In this document: in pieces, positions 1 to 8,795 of the stretch
Position numbering within the stretch: the stretch's first letter is position 1
How the letters are laid out: each line of letters opens with the position of its first letter
Assembly (NCBI RefSeq): GCF_016919385.1
Contig: NZ_CP070351.1
Coordinates: forward strand, 2,232,001 to 2,296,000
Reading direction: 5' to 3'
Source of the DNA: Gordonia sp. PDNC005
GTDB lineage: Bacteria > Actinomycetota > Actinomycetes > Mycobacteriales > Mycobacteriaceae
Length of the DNA stretch: 64,000 nucleotides
Notes under the pieces: model-generated
What the model was told of the DNA's origin: nothing
Database searches by the model: none
Seen by the model: the letters and a program-made list of their open reading frames with translations, nothing else
Position numbers and translations under genes: made by a program

Positions 1-39
1 TCAACGATTGACGGTGGTCGTCCCCCACCGTACGTCCGC

Positions 40-54
40 TGTCACACTATGACA
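40..54. promoter_or_regulatory. Inverted repeat, possible TetR operator
   Basis: TGTCA-N5-TGACA is a perfect inverted repeat just ahead of the TetR-family gene. Its position suits autoregulation. It covers the most upstream possible ATG (49), which favours an internal start for the regulator. Binding by this regulator is an inference only. Confidence 0.35.
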
Positions 55-120
55 AGTAAGGCACTGGATGAACTTTCTGTCACTGATAGACTCGCGTGCA
101 TGACTGCAGAGGGCAACGGC

Positions 121-690
121 ATGAGGGCACGCGCACGCGAAGCCGTGACGTGCGCACTCGCCGATCTCGCCCTCGACATGTTCGATCAGCACGGCTACGA
201 CACCGTGACGGTCGCCGATATCGCGAAAGCCGCCGACATCTCCTCGCGCAGCTTCTTCCGCTACTTCCCGAACAAGGACGATGTGGTGTTCGGCAGCCGC
301 ATGCCGACGGCGCAGGCGGTCGTCGATGCGTACCTCTCACACGGTGGCAGTCCGTGGGAGGCGCTGCGGCTCACCTTCCGCGGCGCAGGCGTCGAGATGG
401 ACCTGATGGCAGAGTCGTGGAAGCAGATCATGCGGATCATCTCGTCAAGCTCGGAGCTCCGCGCGAAGAACCTCGAACGGCACATCGCGTGGGCAGTGGC
501 GCTCATGCCGCACGTTGAGAAATCCATCCCGGACAGCAACTCGCGTCGTCTCGCCGACATCACCATCAACTCCGCACTCACCTGCTTCGACGTCGCCCTT
601 CGCACGTGGAGCCAGAGCGACGGGTCCACACCCCTCGCCGACATCATCGACGACATGTTCGCCCAGGTGCAGATACCCGCCGCCGGTTGA
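121..690 (+). CDS. TetR-family transcriptional regulator
   Basis: Short all-helical DNA-binding repressor. The N-terminal TetR HTH is clear: a LALDMF helix, then VTVADIAKAADISSRSFFRYF, close to the family pattern around the recognition helix (S-x-x-x-FFRYFP-K-D). The rest is a typical diverged ligand-binding half. I chose ATG 121 because AGAGGG lies 8 nt upstream; ATG 100 or ATG 49 in the same frame would add 7 or 24 residues, but neither has a clear ribosome site and 49 sits inside an inverted repeat. From 121 the protein is 189 aa, normal for TetR. It converges with the secreted hydrolase gene downstream with only 3 bp between the stops. Ligand and targets are unknown. Confidence 0.85.
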   Translation: MRARAREAVTCALADLALDMFDQHGYDTVTVADIAKAADISSRSFFRYFPNKDDVVFGSRMPTAQAVVDAYLSHGGSPWEALRLTFRGAGVEMDLMAESWKQIMRIISSSSELRAKNLERHIAWAVALMPHVEKSIPDSNSRRLADITINSALTCFDVALRTWSQSDGSTPLADIIDDMFAQVQIPAAG

Positions 691-693
691 TCG

Positions 694-1992
694 TCACGCG
701 TCGGCCAGCGGCGCCTCGACTGGAACCGTGAACGCCGGATCAATCGGAAGACCCGCCACGGGGGCTCCCACGAGCGCAGCCATCCGGTCGACGTCGACAC
801 TGCCGCCCACCGCCGGGCCGAACACATTCGACGCGACCTCTGACGCTCGGGGAAGCACGGTTTCAGCCCTGTCCCCCGGAACGAGAGGAGCCGACGGCAC
901 CGCGGCCAGTTCGGCATCCTGGGCGTCGGATACGGCCACCGGAGGCAACTGAATCCGCTCGGCCACACCGACTCCGGGGACTGCGATCGCGTCGACCACG
1001 TCGTCGACAGTCCCGACAACGGCATCCACCAACTGGACGACTGCGACGAGGATCGCCTGCAGATCCGCGATCGGCGGCAGCACAACGGCACCGATTCGCG
1101 GAGGCAGCACCCACCCGAGGATGGGCGGGAAGTATGCGGCCACAGGTGTCGGCCGATACGTCGTCGCGATCGGCGCGGGCGTGATGAACAGGCGACTGAC
1201 CGGGTCGAGCACGTCGTAGAGCGTCGGAATCCCGGGCGCGGGCCTGACGGTGTCCGCCGTCGGTATGTACGGCGCGCGCCGGACCGTGTGCAAGTGACCG
1301 TCGTCGACGGTGTGCGGTGCGGCGAAGTAGTCGCCGTGCGCACCGTAGACGAGATACCCGAGAAGATTGTTGACGAACCCGATCGGGTCGAGTATCGGGT
1401 TGGGCGCCGCGCAGATCCCGTCGTTGGTCTGGCAGACCTGCGTGACGCGGATGTTCCGCGTCTGCGGCCGCGGCCCCATCATCGGGAATCCCGGCACAAA
1501 CGACGGCAGCGTCGCCATGACTCCGGGTCGGACTGGATCAGGTCGGCGTGGATCCGAATAGAGGACGCAGCTCGTGTTTCGCGCCATCACCGGGTCGGAG
1601 TCGAACGTGTTGCACACGTTGCCGGTGACGAGAGCCCCTTGAGAGAATCCCACCAGGCGGATGTGCGATTCCGGGCAGCGCGCGCGGAACGACCGCGCGG
1701 CCCGGCGCAGGTTCCGTTCGCCCTCGGCCGTCGACTCGGCCCCACTGATGTTGCCCCCGACCGGCGAGATGCTCGCGCTGTAGCGAACCTTTGTTCGCTG
1801 CGTGTCGGCCGGCACCGGCTTCCCCATCGCACCGAGTCGAATGCCGTCGGGCTGCGCCGCCCCTCCGGTGGAGAACTCCATCACCTGCGGGCAGTTCGGA
1901 GCCGCCGACGCCGTCCCGACGTTTGATGGCAACATCGGGGACAGAAGTCCCGCGGCAAGCAGAACCAAGATCCCGGATCTCCGAATATTCAT
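694..1992 (-). CDS. Secreted cutinase / PE-PPE-like serine hydrolase
   Basis: Exported alpha/beta hydrolase of the cutinase-like or PE-PPE-domain type. The N-terminus has basic residues, a hydrophobic stretch (GILVLLAAGLLSP) and an AxA-type site before APNCP, a clear signal peptide. The nucleophile elbow reads GFSQGA, as in cutinases, followed by a conserved Cys (NVCNTF) and the SDPRRPDPV region typical of mycobacterial PE-PPE/cutinase esterases. HGDYF may supply the active-site His. The C-terminal third is low-complexity, rich in Pro/Val/Ala, without a recognised domain. ATG 1992 puts the signal peptide right at the start; GTG 2019 would add 9 residues. Probable substrates are cell-envelope lipid esters; this is inferred from the family. 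Confidence 0.75.
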   Translation of the reverse strand: MNIRRSGILVLLAAGLLSPMLPSNVGTASAAPNCPQVMEFSTGGAAQPDGIRLGAMGKPVPADTQRTKVRYSASISPVGGNISGAESTAEGERNLRRAARSFRARCPESHIRLVGFSQGALVTGNVCNTFDSDPVMARNTSCVLYSDPRRPDPVRPGVMATLPSFVPGFPMMGPRPQTRNIRVTQVCQTNDGICAAPNPILDPIGFVNNLLGYLVYGAHGDYFAAPHTVDDGHLHTVRRAPYIPTADTVRPAPGIPTLYDVLDPVSRLFITPAPIATTYRPTPVAAYFPPILGWVLPPRIGAVVLPPIADLQAILVAVVQLVDAVVGTVDDVVDAIAVPGVGVAERIQLPPVAVSDAQDAELAAVPSAPLVPGDRAETVLPRASEVASNVFGPAVGGSVDVDRMAALVGAPVAGLPIDPAFTVPVEAPLADA

Positions 1993-2309
1993 GCGGCAGA
2001 GAGTATTTCGCCTTTTCACTGGAGCCCATAGTAAAAAAGGTGATGCGCAACACTCAGCAAATCAGTGACGCGAATGTAAACAGCTATGGCGCACTAACCG
2101 AGGCGTCACAGGCCGTTTCGCGAGGTCGCGACGCGGTGACGACGGATGCGGTATCACGCAGTTAACCTCGCAGCAAAGTGCGTCGTACTGCCTGTGACGG
2201 ACACCTCAGTGCACCCAGCAAACCATCCGCGCATTCGGACCGGTCTCGTCGGGCTGCTAGCGTCGAACCCTGGACATCATGTAGAGAGTTCAACGACCGA
2301 AGGGACGAG

Positions 2310-3203
2310 ATGAGCGGACGGCATCGTGCTTCGTCGGATGACAGCACGTCCGTGCGGCGCGCACCCGTCTTCGCCGGTCTCGCCGTCGTTGTGATCGTCG
2401 CAATTGCAGTCGGGGTGTTTCTTGTCGTCCGGAACGACGACGAGAGTCGTCCACTCGCCGACGCCGCTCCGACCGCGCAGTCGCCTGCCGACGCGGAGGC
2501 TCGACTGACTGCATCCTTCCGCGCGCTCCGCTTCCGCACCCCAGTCGGCGTGGCCATCGTTCCCGTCGGAGGCGGCAAGCCCCTCTTGTTCGGGGATCAG
2601 ACGGTCCGCGACGCGTGGTCCACGATCAAGGCGCCTCTCGGCCTTGCAGCCGAGCGGAAGCACGGTATGAGCCGCACCGAGGCGAACGCCGTCGTCGACT
2701 CCGACAACAACTCCGCCCGCATTCTCACCAAGTCGCTCGGCACCCCCGCGGAGGCCTCAGAGGCGCTCGCCGACGTCCTCAGCGAAGGCGGCGACACGAC
2801 CACCGTGCCTCCCCCGCATCGCGGTTCCACACACCCGATGCTCGGCGAGACCCAGTGGTCGCTCGTCGACTCCGCCACGTGGACTGCGAACCTTCCGTGC
2901 ATGACCGGCAGCGATCACATCCTCGAGCTCATGCGCGACGTCGCCGATGTCCAGGAATGGGGTGTGCGGCGCCTCGGTGACGAGCGGACCGCAGTCAAGG
3001 GCGGATGGGGACCCGCAGCGGACGGCGGTTACGTCGTTCGTCAGATCGGAGTCGTGACGCTCCACGACGGATCGCAAGTCGCCGTATCCACGAGCACCCA
3101 CACTCCGAAGATGACGTTCGAGGCAGGCACGGCGACGCTCGACAAGGTCGCAGCGTGGTTGAAGGACGAATTCGACAGCCTTCCCGGTGGCCGCTGCCAC
3201 TGA
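2310..3203 (+). CDS. Membrane-anchored beta-lactamase-like serine hydrolase
   Basis: A single N-terminal membrane anchor (about residues 18-42) is followed by an extracytoplasmic domain with the three serine beta-lactamase/PBP signatures in order: STIK (Ser ~104, SxxK), SDNNSA (~131, SDN) and VKGGWG (~230, the KTG/KSG position). The SxxK-SDN gap is about 27 residues instead of about 60 in class A enzymes, and no Glu166-type loop is evident, so an antibiotic-hydrolysing role is doubtful. A reduced penicillin-recognising fold is more likely. Start ATG 2310 has AGGGACGA directly upstream; a longer reading to 2178 has no export signal and no ribosome site. A Cys pair (LPCM and GRCH) may form a disulfide. 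Confidence 0.7.
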   Translation: MSGRHRASSDDSTSVRRAPVFAGLAVVVIVAIAVGVFLVVRNDDESRPLADAAPTAQSPADAEARLTASFRALRFRTPVGVAIVPVGGGKPLLFGDQTVRDAWSTIKAPLGLAAERKHGMSRTEANAVVDSDNNSARILTKSLGTPAEASEALADVLSEGGDTTTVPPPHRGSTHPMLGETQWSLVDSATWTANLPCMTGSDHILELMRDVADVQEWGVRRLGDERTAVKGGWGPAADGGYVVRQIGVVTLHDGSQVAVSTSTHTPKMTFEAGTATLDKVAAWLKDEFDSLPGGRCH

Positions 3204-3220
3204 CCGCTACAGTTTCTCCC

Positions 3221-3643
3221 ATGAACAGCCCCACCGTCGGTCCCGTCGACTACCTCGTGATCGAGTTCCCCGCGGGCACGGTCTCCGCCGGAGGCTTCTC
3301 CGCGCTGCTGGAGCGCGTCGACGCCGGTATCGTCTTCATCGTCGACATCGAGTTCTTCCGCCGTGACGACGTAGGCGTCACCACCGTCCCCGCACACGAC
3401 TTCGGCGTGGTCGACGGGCTCGACTTCGCCGAGTTCGACGGCGCTGCGAGCAGCCTGCTCGACGCCGATGACCTCGCTATCGTCACCGACGCCCTCATCC
3501 CCGGATCGGTCGGAGCCGTGATCGTGTACGAAGACCTGACCATGGCTCCAGTCGTGGCCGCGTTCGACGCTGCGGGCGCTCGACTCGTCGCCTCCGGTCC
3601 TGTGTCAACTGACGATCTCGACACCGCCCTTGGCGACGCCTGA
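3221..3643 (+). CDS. DUF6325-like small protein
   Basis: 140-aa acidic protein beginning MNSPTVGPVDYLVIEFP, with IEFP...GGFSALLERVDAGIV and a later VIVYEDLTMAPVVAAFDAAGARLVASG segment. This matches the DUF6325 pattern as I recall it; no biochemical function is established. It starts 17 bp after the beta-lactamase-like gene and is followed 29 bp later by a SHOCT-domain gene, a pairing common in actinobacteria. I chose ATG 3221 because the homologous part begins there. No signal peptide or membrane segment, so probably cytoplasmic. Confidence 0.75.
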   Translation: MNSPTVGPVDYLVIEFPAGTVSAGGFSALLERVDAGIVFIVDIEFFRRDDVGVTTVPAHDFGVVDGLDFAEFDGAASSLLDADDLAIVTDALIPGSVGAVIVYEDLTMAPVVAAFDAAGARLVASGPVSTDDLDTALGDA

Positions 3644-3672
3644 CGTCCACCACCATCCTCTGAGGAGTCCCC

Positions 3673-3957
3673 ATGGCACTTTTGAAGCGCGCCGCGCGCG
3701 TTGCCGTCGCCAGTTCAGTCCACGGACGCGTGCAGCGTCGGCAACAGCAGCGCTGGGCCCAGCAAGACACTGCCGCCGCAGCTGCTGCGCAACCCACTGC
3801 GCAGACGCCCGTCGCGGCCCCGTTGGCAGCCGCGCCGACGGCAGGCGCTATCGACGATCAGCTCGCCCGACTCGCACAGCTCGGCCAACTCCGCGACGCG
3901 GGCGTCCTCACCGACGCTGAGTTCGAGGCGAAGAAGGCCCAGATCCTCGCCCTCTGA
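3673..3957 (+). CDS. SHOCT-domain protein
   Basis: 94-aa protein with a basic N-terminus (LLKRAARVAVASSVHGRVQRRQ), an Ala/Pro/Gln-rich middle and a C-terminal SHOCT domain (about 62-94): DQLARLAQLGQLRDAGVLTDAEFEAKKAQIL. SHOCT is a short oligomerisation-type motif found at protein ends. GAGGAG lies 5 nt before the ATG. It follows the DUF6325-like gene and probably shares its transcript; the two may act together, which is inference from adjacency. Confidence 0.85.
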   Translation: MALLKRAARVAVASSVHGRVQRRQQQRWAQQDTAAAAAAQPTAQTPVAAPLAAAPTAGAIDDQLARLAQLGQLRDAGVLTDAEFEAKKAQILAL

Positions 3958-3994
3958 TCGGCCCGGCGACCCGCCGCCGGTACGCTTGCCGATC

Positions 3995-4570
3995 ATGAAG
4001 CTCAAGCCCCTGATCCTGGTCCCCGCTGCAGTGTCGGCGCTGGTTCTCGCCGGCTGTTCGTCAACAGACGACTCCGCCTCCGAGACCACGTCGCCGACGG
4101 TGGCCCCCACCACGTGCCCAACCGATGTGCCCGCGTCCACGACACAGGCCGACTGGGTGCTCCAGGGCACGAAGGGGTCGATCGAGGTCGTCGCGCCTAC
4201 AGACGCCAAGGCTCCGCTGATCACGGTCAATGGGAATTTCGAAGTCGGTGAGACGACCGTCAAGACGCTCGTCCCGGGTACTGGCGCTGACGTCACCGCG
4301 GACTCGTTTGTGAGTGTCTGCTACGAAGGCGTCAACGGGCGCGACGGCAAGATCTTCGACAGCGCCTTCGAGAAGGGGTCGCCGGCATCATTCTCGCCCA
4401 CGGGCGTCGTTCCCGGTTTCCGCGAGGCGCTCATCGGTCAGAAGGTCGGCGCCAAGGTGGCCGTGGCCATGACGCCTGCCGACGGGTACGGACCTGATGG
4501 GCAACCCGACGCCGGCATTCAGGGCACCGACACGCTCGTCTTCGCGCTCTCCATCCTCGACGCGAGCTGA
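3995..4570 (+). CDS. FKBP-type peptidyl-prolyl isomerase lipoprotein
   Basis: Exported lipid-anchored proline isomerase. The N-terminus ends in a lipobox (LVLAGC, Cys 21), followed by a Ser/Thr-rich spacer. The C-terminal FKBP domain (about 95-191) shows VCYEGVNGRDGKIFDSAF, GVVPGFREALIGQKVGAKVAV and PADGYGPDG, the usual FKBP core. Before it lies an additional segment of about 60 residues (WVLQGTKGSIEVV...). ATG 3995 places the signal peptide at the start. It converges with the acyl-CoA synthetase gene with 15 bp between ends. Likely role: folding of secreted proteins. Confidence 0.9.
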   Translation: MKLKPLILVPAAVSALVLAGCSSTDDSASETTSPTVAPTTCPTDVPASTTQADWVLQGTKGSIEVVAPTDAKAPLITVNGNFEVGETTVKTLVPGTGADVTADSFVSVCYEGVNGRDGKIFDSAFEKGSPASFSPTGVVPGFREALIGQKVGAKVAVAMTPADGYGPDGQPDAGIQGTDTLVFALSILDAS

Positions 4571-4585
4571 CGTCGGGCGCCGGGG

Positions 4586-6124
4586 TCAACCGCGCAGCTC
4601 GCGCCGGAGCACCTTTCCGGTGGCCGTCTTCGGCAGTTCGGTGACGACGGTGAATCGCCGCGGCCGCTTGTAGGCGGCGAGTTGTGTCGCGACGAAGGTC
4701 TCGATCTCGTCGACAGTCGCGGTGGCACCGGACTCGAGGGCGACGAATGCGCTGACCACTTCGCCACGCGTGTCGTCGGGCACGCCGACCACGGCGGCCT
4801 CGGCGACCGCTGGGTGTCGGTACAACACGTCCTCGACTTCGCGCGGCCACACCTTGTAACCGGCGGTGGTGATCATGTCCTTGCGACGGTCGATGAGAAA
4901 TACCCAGCCGTCGCTGTCGCGGAATCCGACGTCGCCGGTGCGGAGTGCACCGTCGACTGGACCGTCGACGACCACGCCATCACGCCAGTAGCCGGGACTC
5001 ACCTGCGGACCGGAGATCTCCACTTCACCGACCACGCCGGGGCCGACGGGTGCGCCGGAGTCGTCGACGATCCGGCACCGCGTAGCCGCAACGGGAACGC
5101 CGATGGAGAGTGCTCCCGATTCCGGGTCGATTCGCTGTGCCTCACCGATCGGGGTGGCGATCGCGGGCGACGTGGTCTCGGTCAAGCCGTACACGATGCT
5201 GAGGTCCCGGCCTGCGCGCTCGGCCACCCGGTCGGCGACGGCCGCAGAGACGGGGGCGCCGCCGGTCGCCATCCATTTCACCGACCGGAAGTCGTCGGCC
5301 CCGGCGGAGGCGTCGACGAGCGCGACCATCGCACTGATGGCGCCGACGATGAAAGCGGGTCGATGATCGCGCATCGCCTGCACCAGGAGCCCCGCATCGA
5401 AGCGGTGAGCCAGAATCAGCGGCGCGCCCACCCGCAACGACAGCGCGAGGTGTCCGACGACTCCGGTCACGTGGAACAGCGGCGTGATCGCGAGGATCTC
5501 GTCGTCCGCGGTGATCGAGGTCCACTGTCGATAGAGTTCGGCGGCGGCCGTCAGATTCCCGTGGGTGATGACTGCGGCCTTGGGGACACCCGTAGTCCCA
5601 GACGTGTAGAGCAGGAGTGCCGGATCGTCTGACGCCGGCGGTGAGTCGCGCAGCCCCGCCGAGTTCGTCAACGGAGGGGCCGAACGCCAGTCGCCGGCTG
5701 ACGTCAGCACAACTGTCGTCACGTCGGTGTCTCCGCCGGAGATGATCGACTCCGCACCGGCCGAGTACAGCTCGTCGAGGCAGACGAGCGCCCGAGCGCC
5801 GGTGTCGACCAACGCGAACGCGAGTTCACGCTCGGTGTTCATGGGGTTCAGCGGAACGGCCGTCCCGCCCGCCTTCCACGCGGCGATCACGGCGACGACA
5901 AAGCCGGGATCGTTCTGGCAGAGCACTGCGACACGGTCCCCGGGTCCGAATCCATCGTCGAGGAGCCTCTCGGCGAGCCGGTCGGAGAACAGATCCACGT
6001 CCCCGACCGTCAGTGTCGTGCCGAGGTATCGGATCATCGGTCGGTCCGCTCCGGCGGCGAGAGCCCCGGTGAACATCTCGAGGCCGGAAGTCGGCCGCGT
6101 CAGGTCGGCCGCGTCATCGATCAT
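4586..6124 (-). CDS. Acyl-CoA synthetase (AMP-forming), paralog 1
   Basis: 512-aa ANL-superfamily ligase that would activate a carboxylic acid as acyl-AMP and transfer it to CoA. The P-loop LLLYTSGTTGVPKAA, the A5 motif YGLTETTSP, LRTGDVGFRD, DRRKDMITTAGYKVWPREVE and a terminal PKTATGKVLRREL with the catalytic Lys are all present. ATG 6124 is preceded by a GGGGAATGAGAG region; the frame stays open upstream but without homology. It is divergent from the XRE-TetR regulator, sharing a gap of about 138 bp, which suggests control by it. A close paralog lies about 1 kb away. The substrate cannot be told from the sequence. Confidence 0.88.
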   Translation of the reverse strand: MIDDAADLTRPTSGLEMFTGALAAGADRPMIRYLGTTLTVGDVDLFSDRLAERLLDDGFGPGDRVAVLCQNDPGFVVAVIAAWKAGGTAVPLNPMNTERELAFALVDTGARALVCLDELYSAGAESIISGGDTDVTTVVLTSAGDWRSAPPLTNSAGLRDSPPASDDPALLLYTSGTTGVPKAAVITHGNLTAAAELYRQWTSITADDEILAITPLFHVTGVVGHLALSLRVGAPLILAHRFDAGLLVQAMRDHRPAFIVGAISAMVALVDASAGADDFRSVKWMATGGAPVSAAVADRVAERAGRDLSIVYGLTETTSPAIATPIGEAQRIDPESGALSIGVPVAATRCRIVDDSGAPVGPGVVGEVEISGPQVSPGYWRDGVVVDGPVDGALRTGDVGFRDSDGWVFLIDRRKDMITTAGYKVWPREVEDVLYRHPAVAEAAVVGVPDDTRGEVVSAFVALESGATATVDEIETFVATQLAAYKRPRRFTVVTELPKTATGKVLRRELRG

Positions 6125-6262
6125 CAACGTGCTGCTCTCATTCCCCGTTGTCAGTGACAGTCGGCTCCCGCACCGCGATTGTAGGCTCCGCCGCCGTGTC
6201 GGCGTTGGGGTTTCACGGCCGGGTCGCACCCGAGATCGGTTGCGGCCAACTACGGTTGACGC

Positions 6263-7063
6263 ATGTCCGAACCGCCGACCCAGGCGCAGTTGATGATCCG
6301 CCCGGCGCGGGAGCTGTCTGGGATCTCGATGCGTGAGCTCGCACGCCGCGTCGGCGTGAGCGTCGGGACGATGAGCGGGATCGAGACCGGCAAGGCTACG
6401 GTCAGCGTCGAGCGGCTCACCACGATCGCGACCGAATTGGGAACGACCGTCGAGTCGCTCGCCGAACTCTTCTCCCCCGCCCGGATCGACGACGTCGTTT
6501 CGACGTTCGATTGGCGGGTCTTTCCGGATCGTGACCTCGACCCTGCACTTGCAGCCGCGATCCGGTGTTTTGTCGGCGTCGGCTATCACGGTGCGACGAT
6601 GCGCACGATCGCCGCGGAGGCCGGCCTGAGCGCGGCAGGCGTGTATCACCACTACCCGAGTAAGCAGTCGCTGCTGACGGCGGTGTTCGACCTGGCGTAC
6701 GCCGAGCTGGCCGCGCACACCGATGCCGCTGCCGCCGACGCGGACTCCCCGACCGGGTCGTTCGGCAATGTGTGCGAAGCCGTCGCCTTGTTCTCCGCCA
6801 CACGGCGCGACGTGATGGCGGTCGTCCTGACCGATCAGGCGAACGTCGATCCCGCAGACAAAGCCCGAGTGCAGTCGGCGTCGGACCGGCTGGTTCGGCA
6901 GGTCGAGCGTCTGGTCGGCGAGATCGGAGTCGACGATCCGGCGGCGACCGCGCGCGCCGTCGTCGACCTGTGCGGAAGTGTCTGCCGCCTCGACCCGACC
7001 GGGGATCCGGCGACGATCGCACGCCTCTACCGACAGTTCGGCCTTCGACTCGCGCGAGAGTGA
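6263..7063 (+). CDS. Double-HTH regulator: XRE fused to TetR domain
   Basis: 266-aa regulator with two DNA-binding domains. Residues about 17-68 form an XRE-type HTH (MRELARRVGVSVGTMSGIE, then a second helix pair ending LAELF). Residues about 93-145 form a TetR HTH (MRTIAAEAGLSAAGVYHHYPSK), followed by a TetR-like ligand half. The protein is cytoplasmic. It sits between two acyl-CoA synthetase genes, divergent from the first and convergent with the second, so a role sensing an acyl-CoA or its precursor is plausible but inferred. ATG 6263 fits; no frameshift is seen at the junction, so the fusion looks genuine. Confidence 0.85.
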   Translation: MSEPPTQAQLMIRPARELSGISMRELARRVGVSVGTMSGIETGKATVSVERLTTIATELGTTVESLAELFSPARIDDVVSTFDWRVFPDRDLDPALAAAIRCFVGVGYHGATMRTIAAEAGLSAAGVYHHYPSKQSLLTAVFDLAYAELAAHTDAAAADADSPTGSFGNVCEAVALFSATRRDVMAVVLTDQANVDPADKARVQSASDRLVRQVERLVGEIGVDDPAATARAVVDLCGSVCRLDPTGDPATIARLYRQFGLRLARE

Positions 7064-7071
7064 ACCGACGA

Positions 7072-7106
7072 ACTCTCCGCCCGACGGACGACGTCGGGCG
7101 GAGAGT
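7072..7106. terminator. Bidirectional hairpin terminator
   Basis: A perfect 14-bp stem (ACTCTCCGCCCGAC / GTCGGGCGGAGAGT) with a 7-nt loop lies between two convergent genes ending at 7063 (+) and 7119 (-). There is no strong U-tract, usual for actinobacteria. Confidence 0.75.
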
Positions 7107-7118
7107 CGATGGTGCGCC

Positions 7119-8795
7119 CTAGGAGCGTGCGATCACCTCGTCGCGCAACGTCCGCCGCAGCACTTTTCCGGTCGCGGTCTTCGGGAGCTCGGCGACGATC
7201 TCCACGGACCGCGGATACTTGTACGCCGCCATCTGGGCCTTGCAGAACTCGACGATCTCCTCCCCCGTCGCCGACTTGCCCGGCTGGAGTGAGACGAACG
7301 CCTTGACAGTCTCACCGCGATACTCGTCCGGCACACCGACGACCGCGGCCTCCGCCACTGCCGGATGCCCGTACAGCACGTCCTCGACTTCCCGAGGCCA
7401 CACCTTGTACCCGGACGCGTTGATCATGTCCTTCTTGCGATCGACCAGGTAGAACCAGCCGTCGGCGTCCATGAATCCGACGTCGCCGGTCCGGAGTTCG
7501 CCTCCTGGCATCGATTCCGCCGTCGCCTCGGGTCGATTCCAATATCCCGGTACCACTTGCGGACCCGACGTGGCGAACTCCCCGACTTCGCCGACTGGGA
7601 CGTCGTCGCCGTTGTCGTCGATCACCCGGACCACCGTGTTGAACACCGGCACCCCGACTGAGAGGGCGCCCGACTCGGCGTCGACCGGCGCACGGACACC
7701 GAACGGCACCCCGTGCGACGGCGAGTTGGTCTCCGTGAGGCCGTAGATGTTGTGGATGTATGCCCCGAGCACCTTCTCGAGACGATCTGCGACCGCAGGT
7801 GCGATCGGTGCGCCGCCGGAGTACAGCGCCCGCAAGGATGTGAAGTCGCCGGACACCGCGCCACCGGAGTCGGCGAGTGCGATGTACGCGGTGATGGCAC
7901 CGACAGTGAATGTCGGCCGATGCTCGCGAATCGCATCAACCATCACCTCCGGCGAGAACCGATGCGTCAGTACCAGTGGCGCCCGAAGCAGAGCCGCGAT
8001 CATCACGTGCCCGACCAAGCCGGTGATGTGGAAGAGGGGCGCGACGCCGAGCACCACGTCGGCTCCGGTCAGGCCCATCCACTCGCGGTAGGTCTGAGCG
8101 TTGAACGCCAAGTTTCCGTGAGTGTTGAGCGCACCCTTCGGCTTTCCCGTCGTTCCCGATGTGTAGGTCAGGACGGCGAGATCGTCCGACGTCGGCGGCG
8201 TCGCGGGAACCACGGCCGTCCCGTCGTACCCGGTGATGACCTCTGTCAAGGACAGAGTCCCGTCGGGGACGTCCGACGTCTGCCCACCGAGCACACGGTT
8301 GTCGTCGCGCGACTGGCCGTCGAGCGCGGACACCGTGATCACCGTCTGCACGGCGGTCCCTCCCGCGGCGATCACTTCGCGTGCCACGTCGTCGTAGAGC
8401 TCGTTGAGAGCGAGCAAGGCGACCGCGCCCGAGTCCTCGAGGAGATACGCGAGTTCGCGGTGCCGATTCATCGGGTTCACCGCGACCGCCGCACCACCCG
8501 CTTTCCACGCCGCGACCAGCCCGATCACAAAGGCCGGATTGTTCTGGACGTAGAGCGCCAGACGATCGCCCGGTGCGAAGCCGTCGGCGATCAACGACGC
8601 AGCCAGCGCATCGGCGGCACAGTTGATCTCTCGATAGGTCACGACACCGTCGAAGTACTTGATCGCGGGCGCGTCCGGCACCTCGGTGGCCGCCGACACG
8701 AAGATCTCGAGAGCCGACTCGTTGTCCGATGTGATGTCGGCGGGCCGGCCTTGCGAGTACAGCGCGAGCCACGGCCGGTCGGTGTACACCGTCAC
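7119..8795 (-). CDS. Acyl-CoA synthetase (AMP-forming), paralog 2
   Basis: 558-aa ANL ligase paralogous to the one ending at 4586: YTSGTTGKPKGALNTHGN (P-loop), IYGLTETNSP, LRTGDVGFMD, DRKKDMINASGYKVWPREVE and LPKTATGKVLRRTLRDE with the catalytic Lys. The start is GTG 8795; it overlaps the TGA of the upstream cyclase gene by 4 bp (GTGA), so the two are translationally coupled. The open frame upstream of 8795 is the shadow of the cyclase gene. The pairing suggests the hydrolase makes or shares an acid that this ligase activates. Substrate unknown. Confidence 0.9.
   Translation of the reverse strand: MTVYTDRPWLALYSQGRPADITSDNESALEIFVSAATEVPDAPAIKYFDGVVTYREINCAADALAASLIADGFAPGDRLALYVQNNPAFVIGLVAAWKAGGAAVAVNPMNRHRELAYLLEDSGAVALLALNELYDDVAREVIAAGGTAVQTVITVSALDGQSRDDNRVLGGQTSDVPDGTLSLTEVITGYDGTAVVPATPPTSDDLAVLTYTSGTTGKPKGALNTHGNLAFNAQTYREWMGLTGADVVLGVAPLFHITGLVGHVMIAALLRAPLVLTHRFSPEVMVDAIREHRPTFTVGAITAYIALADSGGAVSGDFTSLRALYSGGAPIAPAVADRLEKVLGAYIHNIYGLTETNSPSHGVPFGVRAPVDAESGALSVGVPVFNTVVRVIDDNGDDVPVGEVGEFATSGPQVVPGYWNRPEATAESMPGGELRTGDVGFMDADGWFYLVDRKKDMINASGYKVWPREVEDVLYGHPAVAEAAVVGVPDEYRGETVKAFVSLQPGKSATGEEIVEFCKAQMAAYKYPRSVEIVAELPKTATGKVLRRTLRDEVIARS

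Noticed and set aside
3701..3994. N-terminal extension of the FKBP lipoprotein
   Set aside because: It would bury the signal peptide and overlaps the SHOCT gene in a different frame.
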